Shown one piece after another: positions 1 through 8,962 of a stretch of 64,000 bases of DNA. The notes under the pieces were generated by a model, which saw only the letters and a list, made by a program, of their open reading frames with translations, was not told the origin of the DNA and searched no databases. The position numbers and the translations under genes are program-made. Position 1 is the first letter of the stretch; every line of letters starts with the position of its first letter. The stretch lies in the NCBI RefSeq assembly GCF_902167635.1, contig NZ_CABHMS010000001.1:682001-746000 (forward strand), read 5' to 3'. The DNA comes from Chitinophaga vietnamensis (GTDB lineage Bacteria; Bacteroidota; Bacteroidia; Chitinophagales; Chitinophagaceae).

Positions 1-870
1 CTGAAGATGGGCCTCACGGCTGCACTCCGTTGCAGTGCCAACAGCGGGATCAACGCACCTGGCCCTATCGTTACCGGCACCGGCAAAGGTAGTTTGCAGG
101 ATACGGAAAAGTTCATCAAAGAGATAGAACAATACCAGGAAACGGCGCTCAACCCCACGCCTTTCATACAATCTACCTATAACTCCGTGAACGGCCTGAT
201 CGCTCTGCAACAGCAGTGCACCGGCTATAACAATACTTTTGTACATCGCGGTTTTTCCTTTGAAAACGCGTTGCTCGATAGCATGCTGTTGTTACAGGAA
301 GGCGCTGCTCATACGCTCACCGGCGCTTTTGAAGAGATCACCGCAGAACATTTCTATATCAAAAGCCGCATCGGTTTTTGGAAATCCGCACCCACCGACA
401 GCCGCGAGCTGTATCAGCAGCTCACACCCGGTACTATCTCCGGCGAAGGTGCTGCTTTCTTTGTACTAACGGCTACGCCTGCACGTGGTAGCATCGCTGC
501 CATCAATGGCTTCAGGATGCTCTATAAACCAACGCCTGAAAAGCTTTCCGCCGTATGGCAGCAATACGGCGAAGGTGTAGACCTTATCCTCACCGGCCGC
601 AATGGCGATAGTAACCACGAACACTATTATCAACAGCTGGATCAGATCTTGCCCGGCATTCCACAGTTGCCATTCAAACATCTCTGTGGCGAATACGACA
701 CCGCGGGCGCTTTTGGCCTGTGGCTGGGCGCCAGTATGCTGCAAAGTGGAAAGGCGCCACAGCAGTGGTTCCCGATGATCGCATCGTTGCCATCTGGTTT
801 CAACAGGATATTACTGTATAACCATTTTTACGGAGAGCAGCATGTGCTGATGGTGTTGGAGCGGGTTTAG
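1..870 (+). CDS. Beta-ketoacyl synthase-like protein, 5' end cut by the window
   Basis: The frame is open from the first base, so the gene starts upstream; an internal ATG at base 7 is probably not the start. The visible 289 residues look like a thiolase-fold ketosynthase: a PIVTGTGKG stretch, then a segment where the nucleophile elbow should be, then a C-terminal half ending EQHVLMVLERV. The usual Cys of the ACASG-type elbow is not recognisable; the matching stretch reads TFVHRGFSFENALL. That suggests a chain-length-factor or inactive partner subunit rather than a condensing enzyme. Such partners occur in aryl polyene/flexirubin clusters of Bacteroidota, but the deciding neighbours lie outside the window. 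It ends four bases into the end of the convergent YhcG-like gene. Fold fairly sure, pathway inferred. Confidence 0.6.
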   Translation: MKMGLTAALRCSANSGINAPGPIVTGTGKGSLQDTEKFIKEIEQYQETALNPTPFIQSTYNSVNGLIALQQQCTGYNNTFVHRGFSFENALLDSMLLLQEGAAHTLTGAFEEITAEHFYIKSRIGFWKSAPTDSRELYQQLTPGTISGEGAAFFVLTATPARGSIAAINGFRMLYKPTPEKLSAVWQQYGEGVDLILTGRNGDSNHEHYYQQLDQILPGIPQLPFKHLCGEYDTAGAFGLWLGASMLQSGKAPQQWFPMIASLPSGFNRILLYNHFYGEQHVLMVLERV

Positions 871-1982
871 AGATTGCATCTCCGTAGCTCTTCTGCCAGA
901 AAATGTTCCAGTTGTTTTTTAGTGGGCAATTGCACAGCATATCGCGAGACAAAAAGTTGTTGGTCCATGCCTGCCGGTATCGCAAACTCCACCAAAGATT
1001 CATTTTTATTAGTTACGAGCAGAATGCCTATTGGCGGGTTGTCGCCAGGCTCCATCATTTTAGCTTTGAAGAAGTTCAGATAGGTAGTGAGTTGTCCGGC
1101 ATCAGCAGTAGTGAAGTCCCCAACCTTCAGTTCGATCAATATATGACAACGTAGAATCCGGTGATAGAAAACGATATCGATAAAGTAGTATTCCGGTCCG
1201 ATCAATATTCTTTTCTGCCGGCCTTCCAGACAAAATCCATGACCCATTTCCAGCAGGAAGTCCTGCAGGTGGTTCAGTAACTGTTCTTGTACCAGGTTTT
1301 CTTCCCCCAATATTTTCTGAGGAATATCGAGAAACTCGAACGTATATACGTTTTTGATGAAATCTGATGGAACTACTGGAGATGCGGTACGTTGCTGGAT
1401 CAGCCTGGAGAGCTTTTCCGGGTCCTGGGCAAGTCCCATTCTTTCAAAATACAAAGAACCGATCTGGCGTTTCAATTCACGTACGCTCCAATTGGCCTTC
1501 ATGCATTCAAGCTCGTAAAAGGTACGTTGAAGTTGATCTTTGATGGTTAGCAGGCAGGTGATGTGTGTGAAAGATAAATTGTCGACTATTTTGTTAGCGG
1601 GCACTTGCAGCGGGTTTATTGATGCAATTTCTTGACTATTAGCGTTTTGGAATTCGTCAGTCAGTGACTGACGAATTTGAATGGCGCTGTTTTTTAACTT
1701 ATCTCGTACTAGTTCGTGTATTTGAGGATAGTATAAATAGAACTGCCTGAACAATTTCAGGTTAGTTTCGGACATTTTCAGATGAGATAATTTTTCTGTG
1801 ATCTTGATCATCAGATTATCCCGGTACTTTGCCCTATCCTGGCCGCTTTGCTCGTATTCAACGATGTAATAGCCAATAAGCCAGTTGCGTAAAGTGAGGG
1901 AGCGATTAACTGCTTTAGCCGCTGTTTGCTGGAAGCGCACATGCGTGGCTTCAATGGTGTTAACAAGCGTATTAAACTTCAT
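867..1982 (-). CDS. YhcG/DUF1016-type PDDEXK nuclease-domain protein
   Basis: A 371-residue protein with the layout of the YhcG family: an N-terminal DUF1016-type helical, probably DNA-binding domain (about 1-180) and a C-terminal PDDEXK nuclease-like domain (about 200-350). The nuclease signature is visible as D269, then E284-L-K286, with Q297 following in GQLTTYL. Length matches the family (about 340-380). Family members are found near restriction-modification and toxin-antitoxin loci and are thought to act on DNA, but no biochemical role is certain. Here it stands alone: the neighbours are a ketosynthase-like gene, convergent with a 4-bp overlap, and a carboxypeptidase. The ATG at 1982 gives the complete N-terminal domain. 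Confidence 0.85.
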   Translation of the reverse strand: MKFNTLVNTIEATHVRFQQTAAKAVNRSLTLRNWLIGYYIVEYEQSGQDRAKYRDNLMIKITEKLSHLKMSETNLKLFRQFYLYYPQIHELVRDKLKNSAIQIRQSLTDEFQNANSQEIASINPLQVPANKIVDNLSFTHITCLLTIKDQLQRTFYELECMKANWSVRELKRQIGSLYFERMGLAQDPEKLSRLIQQRTASPVVPSDFIKNVYTFEFLDIPQKILGEENLVQEQLLNHLQDFLLEMGHGFCLEGRQKRILIGPEYYFIDIVFYHRILRCHILIELKVGDFTTADAGQLTTYLNFFKAKMMEPGDNPPIGILLVTNKNESLVEFAIPAGMDQQLFVSRYAVQLPTKKQLEHFLAEELRRCNL

Positions 1983-2113
1983 AAGAAGATGATTAAGTTT
2001 TTCAATAAAAAGTCGGCTGAGGTGGGATTTACCAGAAGTGAGCTACAAATTTAAGCGCTTTTTATTATCAGCAATATTCATTTTGTTCAGTGTGAAAATT
2101 TTTAATGATCTGA

Positions 2114-2145
2114 ATAAAAAAAGCGGGGAAACACTGTCCCCGCTT
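2114..2145 (-). terminator. Rho-independent terminator of the M14 carboxypeptidase gene
   Basis: Nine-base arms (AAGCGGGGA / TCCCCGCTT) around a seven-base loop, followed on the minus strand by a run of seven T. It lies about 25 bp past the carboxypeptidase stop codon. The remaining spacer to the YhcG-like start at 1982 shows nothing else clear. Confidence 0.8.
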
Positions 2146-2170
2146 ATCTTTCAGTTGATCATTATCTTCT

Positions 2171-3895
2171 TTATCTCACCCTGTACACCGGGTATCTCAA
2201 ATACTCCGGTTCTGCGTAAGGCGAATTTTTATATACAAAACTTAACTGTGCCGGGCCGCTGTGTGCGAAGGCAGTATCGGCGGCTTTCTTTTTCTCCAGT
2301 GCATCTTGAAGTGCAGGATGTGTTTTCAGGTATTCGGCGCCGGTGTCTTCAAAAACGTAGGAGGAGTAGCCTTCTTTCTGACCCAGGATTGCATCGAAGA
2401 AATTCCAGGCGAAGAAGGAGTCGCCGGCAGTGGGTTCCAGCGTTTCCATCAGGTAGCGGTTGGCGGTTTGATTCATCGGTATGTAATAATCGCCACGGCG
2501 GAAATGAATGGAATCCTTGCTGCTGCTCACTTTCACGTTGGTATGTACGTAATGCTTCTCGAAAGGTTTATTGTAGGATTGATAATCTGTGATGTGATAA
2601 ACTTCTACCAGGATGGCCGTATCCCTTTGCAGTTGCTGCATTTGTACGTGGTTGTTTTTGAGGATGTCGATCACGGACCACCAGCCTTGCGGGATGATAT
2701 AGGCCACTGGTTTTTCCACAAAGTTGGCGGCGTTGGCGTGGTTATAGAATTTCACCTGCCGCGTGTAGGGCCGGCTACGGTCGTAGTAAAGGCGCGGCAG
2801 CCCGGAAATGGCGCTGGGCTTGTGTCCTGAGGCGAAGCCTTTGAAGGTGATGTTGCTGTATTGGTTCATATCAAATTCCCAGGACAGTGGAAATTGCTGC
2901 TGATGCAGTTCCATTGCTTTGGTTTGCGCACGCAGCTGGCGGATAGCGTCGCTGTGTTCGCCGGTGAATTTGATGAAGCACTGCATCAGGGCATAGGTGG
3001 CCTGCACACGTTGGGGGTAGGGCTTCAGCATATGTGTTTCGGGCACAAAACCGAAGGTGTGGAAAAGTGTCGTATAGCCGGTGGAGTAGCGGGGGCTGTC
3101 CTCAAACTCTACCCAGCCGCTATCAGGTGTTTCGCCGAAGTGATTCACATAAGGAACAAGGTCGTAGCCTTTTTCCTTCATGAGGGTGTAGAGGCCTGGT
3201 TCGAAAGTGTTGTGAAGGAATTCGCCCATAGGACCGCCGAGTTTGTCGTGTTGAGTAGTGAGCAATGTCATGATGTGCTGGTAATCGGCGCCGTTGCTCA
3301 CATGGTTATCCACAAATACATCGGGGTCGGCGAGTTGGTAGATCTGTTGGAAGGACCGGGCGTTACGGGAGTCGGATTTGATGAAATCGCGGTTCAGGTC
3401 GAGGTTCTGGGCGTTGCCGCGGGAGCCGAAGGCATCGGGGCCGTTCTGGTCTGCCCGGTAGAAAGTAGACCGGTTCAGCATACCGCCGATATTGTACACT
3501 GGTATTACGGCCAGCACTACATTGTCGGGGATGGAAGCTTTGCCTTGTGCAAGGTCGCGCAGGAGCATCATGCTGGCATCGATGCCATCGGGTTCCCCGG
3601 GATGGATGCCGTTGTTGATGAGGATAATGCGTTTGTTCTTTTTATGAAGACTGTTGAAGTCGAAATCGCGGGTGGGAGAGTACACTACGAGGTGCAGGGG
3701 CAGCCCGGCGTCGGTCGGTCCCATTTGCAACATCTTTATCTGGGGGAACTGTTTGGACAGTTGTTGATAGTATTGGATCACTTCCGGGTAGGTAGCGGTT
3801 TCCTGGCCTTTGGTTTTTTCGTAGCGGGTCACCAGGTTTTGTGCCTGGGCGGCCAGCGCGAGGCAGCAGGCTATGGCAGTCAATAGTTTTCTCAT
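2171..3895 (-). CDS. Secreted M14-family zinc carboxypeptidase
   Basis: 574 residues with a signal peptide (about 1-18, ending AAQAQ). The M14 zinc site is readable: H98-P-G-E101 gives two ligands and H198 (in DNHVSNG) the third. N168-R169 in DLNRD fits the substrate-carboxylate pocket and E286 in VPETHM the catalytic glutamate. The peptidase domain covers about residues 25-330; the remaining ~240 residues form a C-terminal extension of unknown role. The predicted role is removal of C-terminal residues from peptides in the periplasm or outside the cell. It is transcribed alone, downstream of rpsT on the same strand but separated from it by a terminator hairpin, and has its own terminator. Substrate preference cannot be read from the sequence. 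Confidence 0.88.
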   Translation of the reverse strand: MRKLLTAIACCLALAAQAQNLVTRYEKTKGQETATYPEVIQYYQQLSKQFPQIKMLQMGPTDAGLPLHLVVYSPTRDFDFNSLHKKNKRIILINNGIHPGEPDGIDASMMLLRDLAQGKASIPDNVVLAVIPVYNIGGMLNRSTFYRADQNGPDAFGSRGNAQNLDLNRDFIKSDSRNARSFQQIYQLADPDVFVDNHVSNGADYQHIMTLLTTQHDKLGGPMGEFLHNTFEPGLYTLMKEKGYDLVPYVNHFGETPDSGWVEFEDSPRYSTGYTTLFHTFGFVPETHMLKPYPQRVQATYALMQCFIKFTGEHSDAIRQLRAQTKAMELHQQQFPLSWEFDMNQYSNITFKGFASGHKPSAISGLPRLYYDRSRPYTRQVKFYNHANAANFVEKPVAYIIPQGWWSVIDILKNNHVQMQQLQRDTAILVEVYHITDYQSYNKPFEKHYVHTNVKVSSSKDSIHFRRGDYYIPMNQTANRYLMETLEPTAGDSFFAWNFFDAILGQKEGYSSYVFEDTGAEYLKTHPALQDALEKKKAADTAFAHSGPAQLSFVYKNSPYAEPEYLRYPVYRVR

Positions 3896-3926
3896 AAAAG
3901 TATTTAGAGATATGAAGCAGGAAGAA

Positions 3927-3960
3927 AAAACAAAAAGCCCTTCCCTTATGAGGAAGAGCT
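3927..3960 (-). terminator. Terminator after rpsT
   Basis: Minus-strand hairpin with nine-base arms (AGCTCTTCC / GGAAGGGCT, one G-U pair) and a seven-base loop, followed by a T-rich tract. It separates rpsT from the M14 peptidase gene downstream. Confidence 0.7.
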
Positions 3961-3982
3961 ATAAATATTGTTACTGAAGCAA

Positions 3983-4237
3983 TTAAGCTAAGGTGTTGAT
4001 TTTCTTAGCCAGCTTGCTCTTCAGATTTGCAGCTTTGTTTTTGTGAATAACGTTACGTTTAGCCAGCTTGTCGATCATAGAAGCTACTTCTGATAATTCT
4101 TTTTCCGCTGCCGCTTTGTCTGTCAACGCTTTCAAATCACGGATGGCATTACGGGTAGTTTTACCGTAGTAACGGTTACGCTCATTACGCTTTCTGCTCT
4201 GACGTACGTCTTTTTTCGTTGCTTTATGGTTTGCCAT
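3983..4237 (-). CDS. rpsT: 30S ribosomal protein S20
   Basis: An 84-residue, very basic protein with the S20 pattern: an N-terminal [20 protein letters not shown] segment, a long helical centre and a C-terminal [14 protein letters not shown] stretch. S20 binds 16S rRNA helix 44 and the 5' domain during small-subunit assembly. Length is typical (83-88). It is monocistronic, with a good Bacteroidota-type promoter about 25-55 bp upstream of the ATG and a hairpin terminator after the stop. It is divergent from sucA. Confidence 0.97.
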   Translation of the reverse strand: MANHKATKKDVRQSRKRNERNRYYGKTTRNAIRDLKALTDKAAAEKELSEVASMIDKLAKRNVIHKNKAANLKSKLAKKINTLA

Positions 4238-4262
4238 TTTTCAAATTTCAAGTTTCGGACGG

Positions 4263-4294
4263 CAAAGGTAAGGATATTCTTTTTACAAAACAAA
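4263..4294 (-). promoter_or_regulatory. Bacteroidota -33/-7 promoter of rpsT
   Basis: On the minus strand, TTTG (4294-4291), a 20-bp spacer, then TACCTTTG (4270-4263). This matches the TTTG / N19-20 / TAnnTTTG consensus described for Bacteroides. A second -7-like box, TATCTTTG (4331-4324), lies further upstream without an obvious -33 partner. The predicted leader is only about 20 nt. No equally clear promoter was seen for sucA on the other strand of this 257-bp divergent gap. Confidence 0.65.
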
Positions 4295-4494
4295 ATTAAT
4301 GTTCCTTTACCGGGGTGAGACTGCAAAGATAAGTCATTGACAGTTGCCGTGTACGCAGGTAATCATCTTATTATTTTATAATTTTTTCCATCCTCTGTAT
4401 CAAAAAACGAGCGATATTTGCAATCCCATTATATTATTATATTGGGCACCAACAGAAAAGTATTTGAACTGAAGATCAGCAAAACTCGTTGTAA

Positions 4495-7251
4495 ATGAAG
4501 GACTTCTCATTTGTCACCAATTCACATCCTGCTTACATAGAATCATTATATCAGGATTTCCGCAAAGATCCCAATTCCGTAGACCCAGAATGGGTAAAAT
4601 TTTTTGAAGGGTTCGATTTTGCAGTATCCAACGTCAACGGAAAGGCGGGAACCGCTGCTCCCGCGGCGGCAGGCGGCACTTCGCCGGTGACCAATGACCA
4701 ACTGGAGAAAGAGTTTGGCGTGTACCGCCTCATTCAGGCTTATCGTAAAAAAGCGCATCTGATCGCTAAAACCAACCCGATCCGTGAACGTAAAGACCGT
4801 AAAGCCGGCCTGGAAATTGCCAATTTCGGCCTTTCTGATGCCGATATGAACACGGAATTCTTTGCCGGCTCCTTCATCGGCGTAGGTAAAACCACCCTGA
4901 CTAACATCATCGCCTATCTGAACAAGATCTACGCTGGTTCTGTAGGTATCCAATACACTTACATCAACGACCGCACCAAGGCTAAATGGCTGGAAAAAGA
5001 ATATGAAGCCGCCATGATGCAGCCGCTGTCGCTCGAACAACGCCGCCGCATCCTGCAGAAGCTGAACCAGGGCGTGATCTTCGAGAAATTCCTGCATACA
5101 AAATACATCGGTCAGAAACGTTTCGGCCTGGAAGGCGGCGAATCCACCATTCCTGCGCTGGATGCGATGATCAATATTGCCGCTGAATATGGGGTACAGG
5201 AATCTGTGATCGGTATGGCACACCGCGGCCGCCTCAACGTGCTGGCTAATATCCTCGGTAAAACCTACGAGCAGATCTTCAACGAATTTGAAGGCCTCGC
5301 CGTACCGGATATGACCATGGGCAGCGGCGACGTGAAATATCACCTCGGCTTCCGTTCCCAGGTAGCTACGCCCTCCGGCAACCAGGTAAACCTGCAACTG
5401 ATGCCCAACCCTTCCCACCTGGAAGTGGTAGACCCGATCGTGATCGGTTTTGCACGCAGTAAAGCAGATGTGATCTATAACAGCGATTACGACAAGATAT
5501 TGCCCATCCTCATCCACGGTGATGCCGCTGTTGCCGGTCAGGGCATCGTGTATGAAGTGGCACAGATGAGCAAACTGAAAGGCTACTACACCGGTGGTAC
5601 CATTCACTTTGTGATCAATAACCAGATCGGTTTTACCACCGATTTCGATGATGCCCGTTCGTCGGATTACTGCACCAGCGTGGCTTCTATCGTACAAGCC
5701 CCGGTATTCCATGTGAATGGCGACGATGCGGAAGCAGTGGTGAAAGTATCACAGCTGGCAGCCCGCTACCGCCAGGAATTCAATGAAGATATCTACATCG
5801 ACATGGTGTGCTATCGCAAACATGGCCACAATGAAGGCGATGAGCCCAAGTTCACACAGCCAAGCCTCTATGCGCTGATCGACAAGCACCCTAATCCGCG
5901 TGAAGTATATACCCAGTACCTGCTCAACAACGGCGAATCTGATGCGCAGGCGCTGGCCAAAGAAATGGAGAAAAGTTTCTGGGACGACCTACAGGCACGC
6001 CTGGATGAGGTGAAACAACATCCGCTGCCTTATGCCAAACAAAAACCTGAAGAATGGTGGCAAGCCCTCCGCAAGGCTACCCCGCAGGATTTTGAGTCTT
6101 CCCCGGTAACCGCTATCAGTGAAGAAGATTTCAAACGACTCTTCGACGGTTTGATGAAATGGCCTGCCGACTTTGTGCCGCTGCGCAAAGTGAGCAAACT
6201 GTTGCAGGACAAGATCAAATTGTACCAGGATGAAGGCAAGGTAGACTGGGCCACCGGCGAGCTGTTGGCCTATGCCAGCCTGCTGATCGAAGGCAAAGAT
6301 GTAAGAATGAGCGGAGAAGACGTGAAACGCGGTACCTTCTCTCACCGTCATGCCGTATTGTTCGATGAGAATAACAACAGCACCTACGACCGTCTGAACC
6401 ACTTCCAGGAAAACCAGGGCAAATTCAGGATATACAACTCTTTGCTGAGTGAATATGGCGTGCTGGGCTTTGAATATGGTTATGCCATGGCTACGCCCAA
6501 CAGCCTTGTATTATGGGAAGCGCAGTATGGCGATTTCGTGAATGGCGCACAAACAGTGATCGATCAATATATCAGCAGTGCAGAACAGAAATGGACTACA
6601 CAGAACGGTCTTGTGATGCTGCTGCCACATGGTTATGAAGGTGGTGGACCGGACCACTCCAACGCGCGTCCGGAGCGCTTCCTGCAACAGTGTGCAGAAG
6701 AGAACATGGTGGTGACCAACATCACTACTGCGGCCAACTTCTTCCATGCCTTGCGCCGCCAGCTCACCTGGCCTTTCCGCAAGCCGCTGATCAACTTCTC
6801 GCCTAAAGCTAACCTGCGTCATACCGGCGCTTATTCTTCCATGGAAGAATTTACACAAGGCGGCTTTAAAGAAGTATTGGACGACCCGTTCATCGAAGAT
6901 GCCGGCGTAGTGAAGAAAGTACTGCTGTGCACCGGTAAAATGTACTTCGACCTGAGCGATAAACAGATCAAAGAAGAACGTAAAGATGTAGCGATCGTAA
7001 GGCTGGAACAGCTGTATCCGCTGCCTGTAAAACAACTGGAAGCCATTGCACAGAAATATAAAGGCGCTACTTTCTTCTGGGTGCAGGAGGAGCCGCTGAA
7101 TATGGGCGCTGCTTCTTATCTGCAAATGAACCTGAAACAGATCAATTATGGTGTGATCAGCCGCAATCCAAGCGCGTCCACCGCTACCGGTTATGCAAAA
7201 GTGCATGCCCGTGAGCAACAGCAGATCATCGACACAGCGTTCAACATTTAA
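4495..7251 (+). CDS. sucA: 2-oxoglutarate dehydrogenase E1 component
   Basis: 918 residues, the usual size for thiamine-diphosphate-dependent E1o. The N-terminus (FVTNSHPAYIESLYQDF) is the helical segment that holds E1o to the E2 core. A low-complexity Ala/Pro linker follows (about 50-65). The thiamine-diphosphate site is seen in HGDAAVAGQG and NNQIGFTT, with the transketolase-like central domain after about 570 and the C-terminal domain near WVQEEPLNMG. It decarboxylates 2-oxoglutarate and transfers the succinyl group to the E2 lipoyl arm in the TCA cycle. The start ATG at 4495 puts the conserved N-terminus at residue 5. It is followed 85 bp later by the E2 gene. The E3 gene is not in the window. 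Confidence 0.97.
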   Translation: MKDFSFVTNSHPAYIESLYQDFRKDPNSVDPEWVKFFEGFDFAVSNVNGKAGTAAPAAAGGTSPVTNDQLEKEFGVYRLIQAYRKKAHLIAKTNPIRERKDRKAGLEIANFGLSDADMNTEFFAGSFIGVGKTTLTNIIAYLNKIYAGSVGIQYTYINDRTKAKWLEKEYEAAMMQPLSLEQRRRILQKLNQGVIFEKFLHTKYIGQKRFGLEGGESTIPALDAMINIAAEYGVQESVIGMAHRGRLNVLANILGKTYEQIFNEFEGLAVPDMTMGSGDVKYHLGFRSQVATPSGNQVNLQLMPNPSHLEVVDPIVIGFARSKADVIYNSDYDKILPILIHGDAAVAGQGIVYEVAQMSKLKGYYTGGTIHFVINNQIGFTTDFDDARSSDYCTSVASIVQAPVFHVNGDDAEAVVKVSQLAARYRQEFNEDIYIDMVCYRKHGHNEGDEPKFTQPSLYALIDKHPNPREVYTQYLLNNGESDAQALAKEMEKSFWDDLQARLDEVKQHPLPYAKQKPEEWWQALRKATPQDFESSPVTAISEEDFKRLFDGLMKWPADFVPLRKVSKLLQDKIKLYQDEGKVDWATGELLAYASLLIEGKDVRMSGEDVKRGTFSHRHAVLFDENNNSTYDRLNHFQENQGKFRIYNSLLSEYGVLGFEYGYAMATPNSLVLWEAQYGDFVNGAQTVIDQYISSAEQKWTTQNGLVMLLPHGYEGGGPDHSNARPERFLQQCAEENMVVTNITTAANFFHALRRQLTWPFRKPLINFSPKANLRHTGAYSSMEEFTQGGFKEVLDDPFIEDAGVVKKVLLCTGKMYFDLSDKQIKEERKDVAIVRLEQLYPLPVKQLEAIAQKYKGATFFWVQEEPLNMGAASYLQMNLKQINYGVISRNPSASTATGYAKVHAREQQQIIDTAFNI

Positions 7252-7336
7252 TAAATTGCAAACTATAAACTGAAAATATTTGTTATTGTGATTCAGCACC
7301 GCTGAGCTGATAACAATCACCATCAACTGATTAAAT

Positions 7337-8899
7337 ATGGTTATCGAAATCAAAGTCCCTACGGTAGGAGAATCTATTAGCGAGGTAACAATTGCGAAGT
7401 GGTTGAAAAAAGATGGAGATTATGTGCAACAGGACGAAGTACTGTGCGAGATGGAATCTGAGAAAGCAACCTTTGAGCTGAATGCAGAAAAGGCCGGTGT
7501 GCTGAAGATCGCCGCCAATGCACAGGAAGGCGCCACTTTGAAGATCGGTGAAGTTGCTTGCACCATCGATACTGATGCTGCTGCTCCGGCACAACAGGCT
7601 GCTGCTCCTGCTGCATCCGCTGCCACGCCAGCACCAGCTCCGGCTGCGGCGCCTGCCGCTCCCGCTGTGAACAAGGGCGTGATTGAAATGAAGGTACCTA
7701 CAGTAGGTGAATCTATCAGCGAAGTGACCTTGGTAAAATGGACGAAGAAAGATGGTGACTATGTAGAACGTGATGAAGTGGTTTGTGAACTGGAATCTGA
7801 GAAAGCCACCTTCGAGCTGAATGCGGAAGAAGCTGGTGCACTCATTATCGTAGCTAAAGAAGGCGACACCCTGAAGATCGGTGATGTGGCCTGCAAAATA
7901 GATACCGCCGCACCAAGACCTGCCGGCAAAGCTGCACCCGCTGCCGCTCCCGCCGCACCCGCTGCCAAAGCGGCCCCGCAGGCACAACAGGCGCCGGTGA
8001 CCAGCATCCCCAATGATATCAAAACTACGCCGGTGGCTGCTGCCGTTATTGCGGACAAACAAGTAGACCCCGCTACCATCAAAGGTTCTGGCGCACATGG
8101 CAAGATCATGAAAGATGATGTATACGCTGCGTTGCAAAATCCTGGCGTAGCTATCGGCCATGAGCTGTTCAGCCGCGTTGAGCGCCGCGAGAAAATGAGC
8201 AACCTGCGCAAAACCGTTTCCCGCCGCCTGGTAGAAGCCAAGAACACCACCGCCATGCTCACTACCTTCAACGAGGTAGATATGACCGCTATCATGGAGC
8301 TGCGCGCGAAATACAAAGAAGTATTCAAGAAACAACACGACGTAAACCTCGGTTTCATGAGCTTCTTCACCAAAGCCTGCTGCTTTGGATTGCAGGAGTT
8401 CCCGGCTGTAAATGCTTACATCGACGGTGAGGAACTCGTGTACCACGACTATTGCGATATCTCTATCGCGGTATCCGCACCAAAAGGTTTAGTCGTGCCC
8501 GTTATACGCAATGCAGAAAGCCTGGATATGGCCGGCATCGAAAAGAAAGTGCTGGAACTGGCCACCAAAGCGCGCGACAACAAATTAAGCATGGATGAAA
8601 TGACTGGCGGCACCTTCACCATCACCAATGGTGGCGTGTTTGGCTCGCTCATGAGCACCCCGATCATCAACATCCCGCAATCTGCCATCCTGGGCATGCA
8701 CAAAATCCAGGAACGCCCCATGGCCATCAATGGCCAGGTGGTGATCCGCCCGATGATGTACATCGCCCTCAGCTACGACCACCGTATCATCGACGGACGC
8801 GAATCTGTGAGCTTCCTCGTACGTGTGAAAGAAATGCTGGAAAACCCCGAACAACTGCTGTTCGGTAAAGACCCGCTGAAAGCACTGCTGAAATTATAA
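7337..8899 (+). CDS. sucB: Dihydrolipoyl succinyltransferase (E2 of 2-oxoglutarate dehydrogenase), two lipoyl domains
   Basis: 520 residues. Two near-identical lipoyl domains are visible (about 1-80 and 114-190), each with the ESEKATFEL lipoylation site (K43 and K156), joined by Ala/Pro-rich linkers. An E3/E1-binding domain follows at about 225-265 ([19 protein letters not shown]), then the acyltransferase core with the C-terminal SYDHRIIDG catalytic motif. It moves the succinyl group from E1 to CoA. It lies 85 bp after sucA and is very probably cotranscribed with it. E. coli SucB has one lipoyl domain, so the duplication is notable; 2-oxoacid E2s with two or three domains are known. Pairing with an E1o gene makes the succinyl substrate secure. 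Confidence 0.95.
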   Translation: MVIEIKVPTVGESISEVTIAKWLKKDGDYVQQDEVLCEMESEKATFELNAEKAGVLKIAANAQEGATLKIGEVACTIDTDAAAPAQQAAAPAASAATPAPAPAAAPAAPAVNKGVIEMKVPTVGESISEVTLVKWTKKDGDYVERDEVVCELESEKATFELNAEEAGALIIVAKEGDTLKIGDVACKIDTAAPRPAGKAAPAAAPAAPAAKAAPQAQQAPVTSIPNDIKTTPVAAAVIADKQVDPATIKGSGAHGKIMKDDVYAALQNPGVAIGHELFSRVERREKMSNLRKTVSRRLVEAKNTTAMLTTFNEVDMTAIMELRAKYKEVFKKQHDVNLGFMSFFTKACCFGLQEFPAVNAYIDGEELVYHDYCDISIAVSAPKGLVVPVIRNAESLDMAGIEKKVLELATKARDNKLSMDEMTGGTFTITNGGVFGSLMSTPIINIPQSAILGMHKIQERPMAINGQVVIRPMMYIALSYDHRIIDGRESVSFLVRVKEMLENPEQLLFGKDPLKALLKL

Positions 8900-8911
8900 T
8901 AAAAGCCAGAT

Positions 8912-8962
8912 GAAGATAAAAGCCCATGAAGCGCTGTAAGCACTTCATGGGCTTTTATCTTC
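8912..8962. terminator. Bidirectional terminator between sucB and the convergent lipoprotein gene
   Basis: A perfect 20-bp inverted repeat (GAAGATAAAAGCCCATGAAG and its complement) around an 11-base loop. Both flanks are A/T-rich, so it can work in both directions. The right arm covers the last two bases of the stop codon of the minus-strand lipoprotein gene. The stem shares the AAAAGCCC.TGAAG core with the terminators near 32.2 and 45.9 kb. Confidence 0.85.

Noticed and set aside
2861-3886. A 341-codon frame opposite the M14 carboxypeptidase
   Set aside because: It is the antisense shadow of a well-supported gene; composition is explained by the codon bias of the other strand.
4546-5712. 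A 388-codon frame opposite sucA
   Set aside because: Antisense shadow of a fully conserved housekeeping gene.
7252-7336. A dyad (GTGATT...AATCAC) between sucA and sucB as attenuator
   Set aside because: The pairing is broken and there is no T tract; nothing beyond chance.
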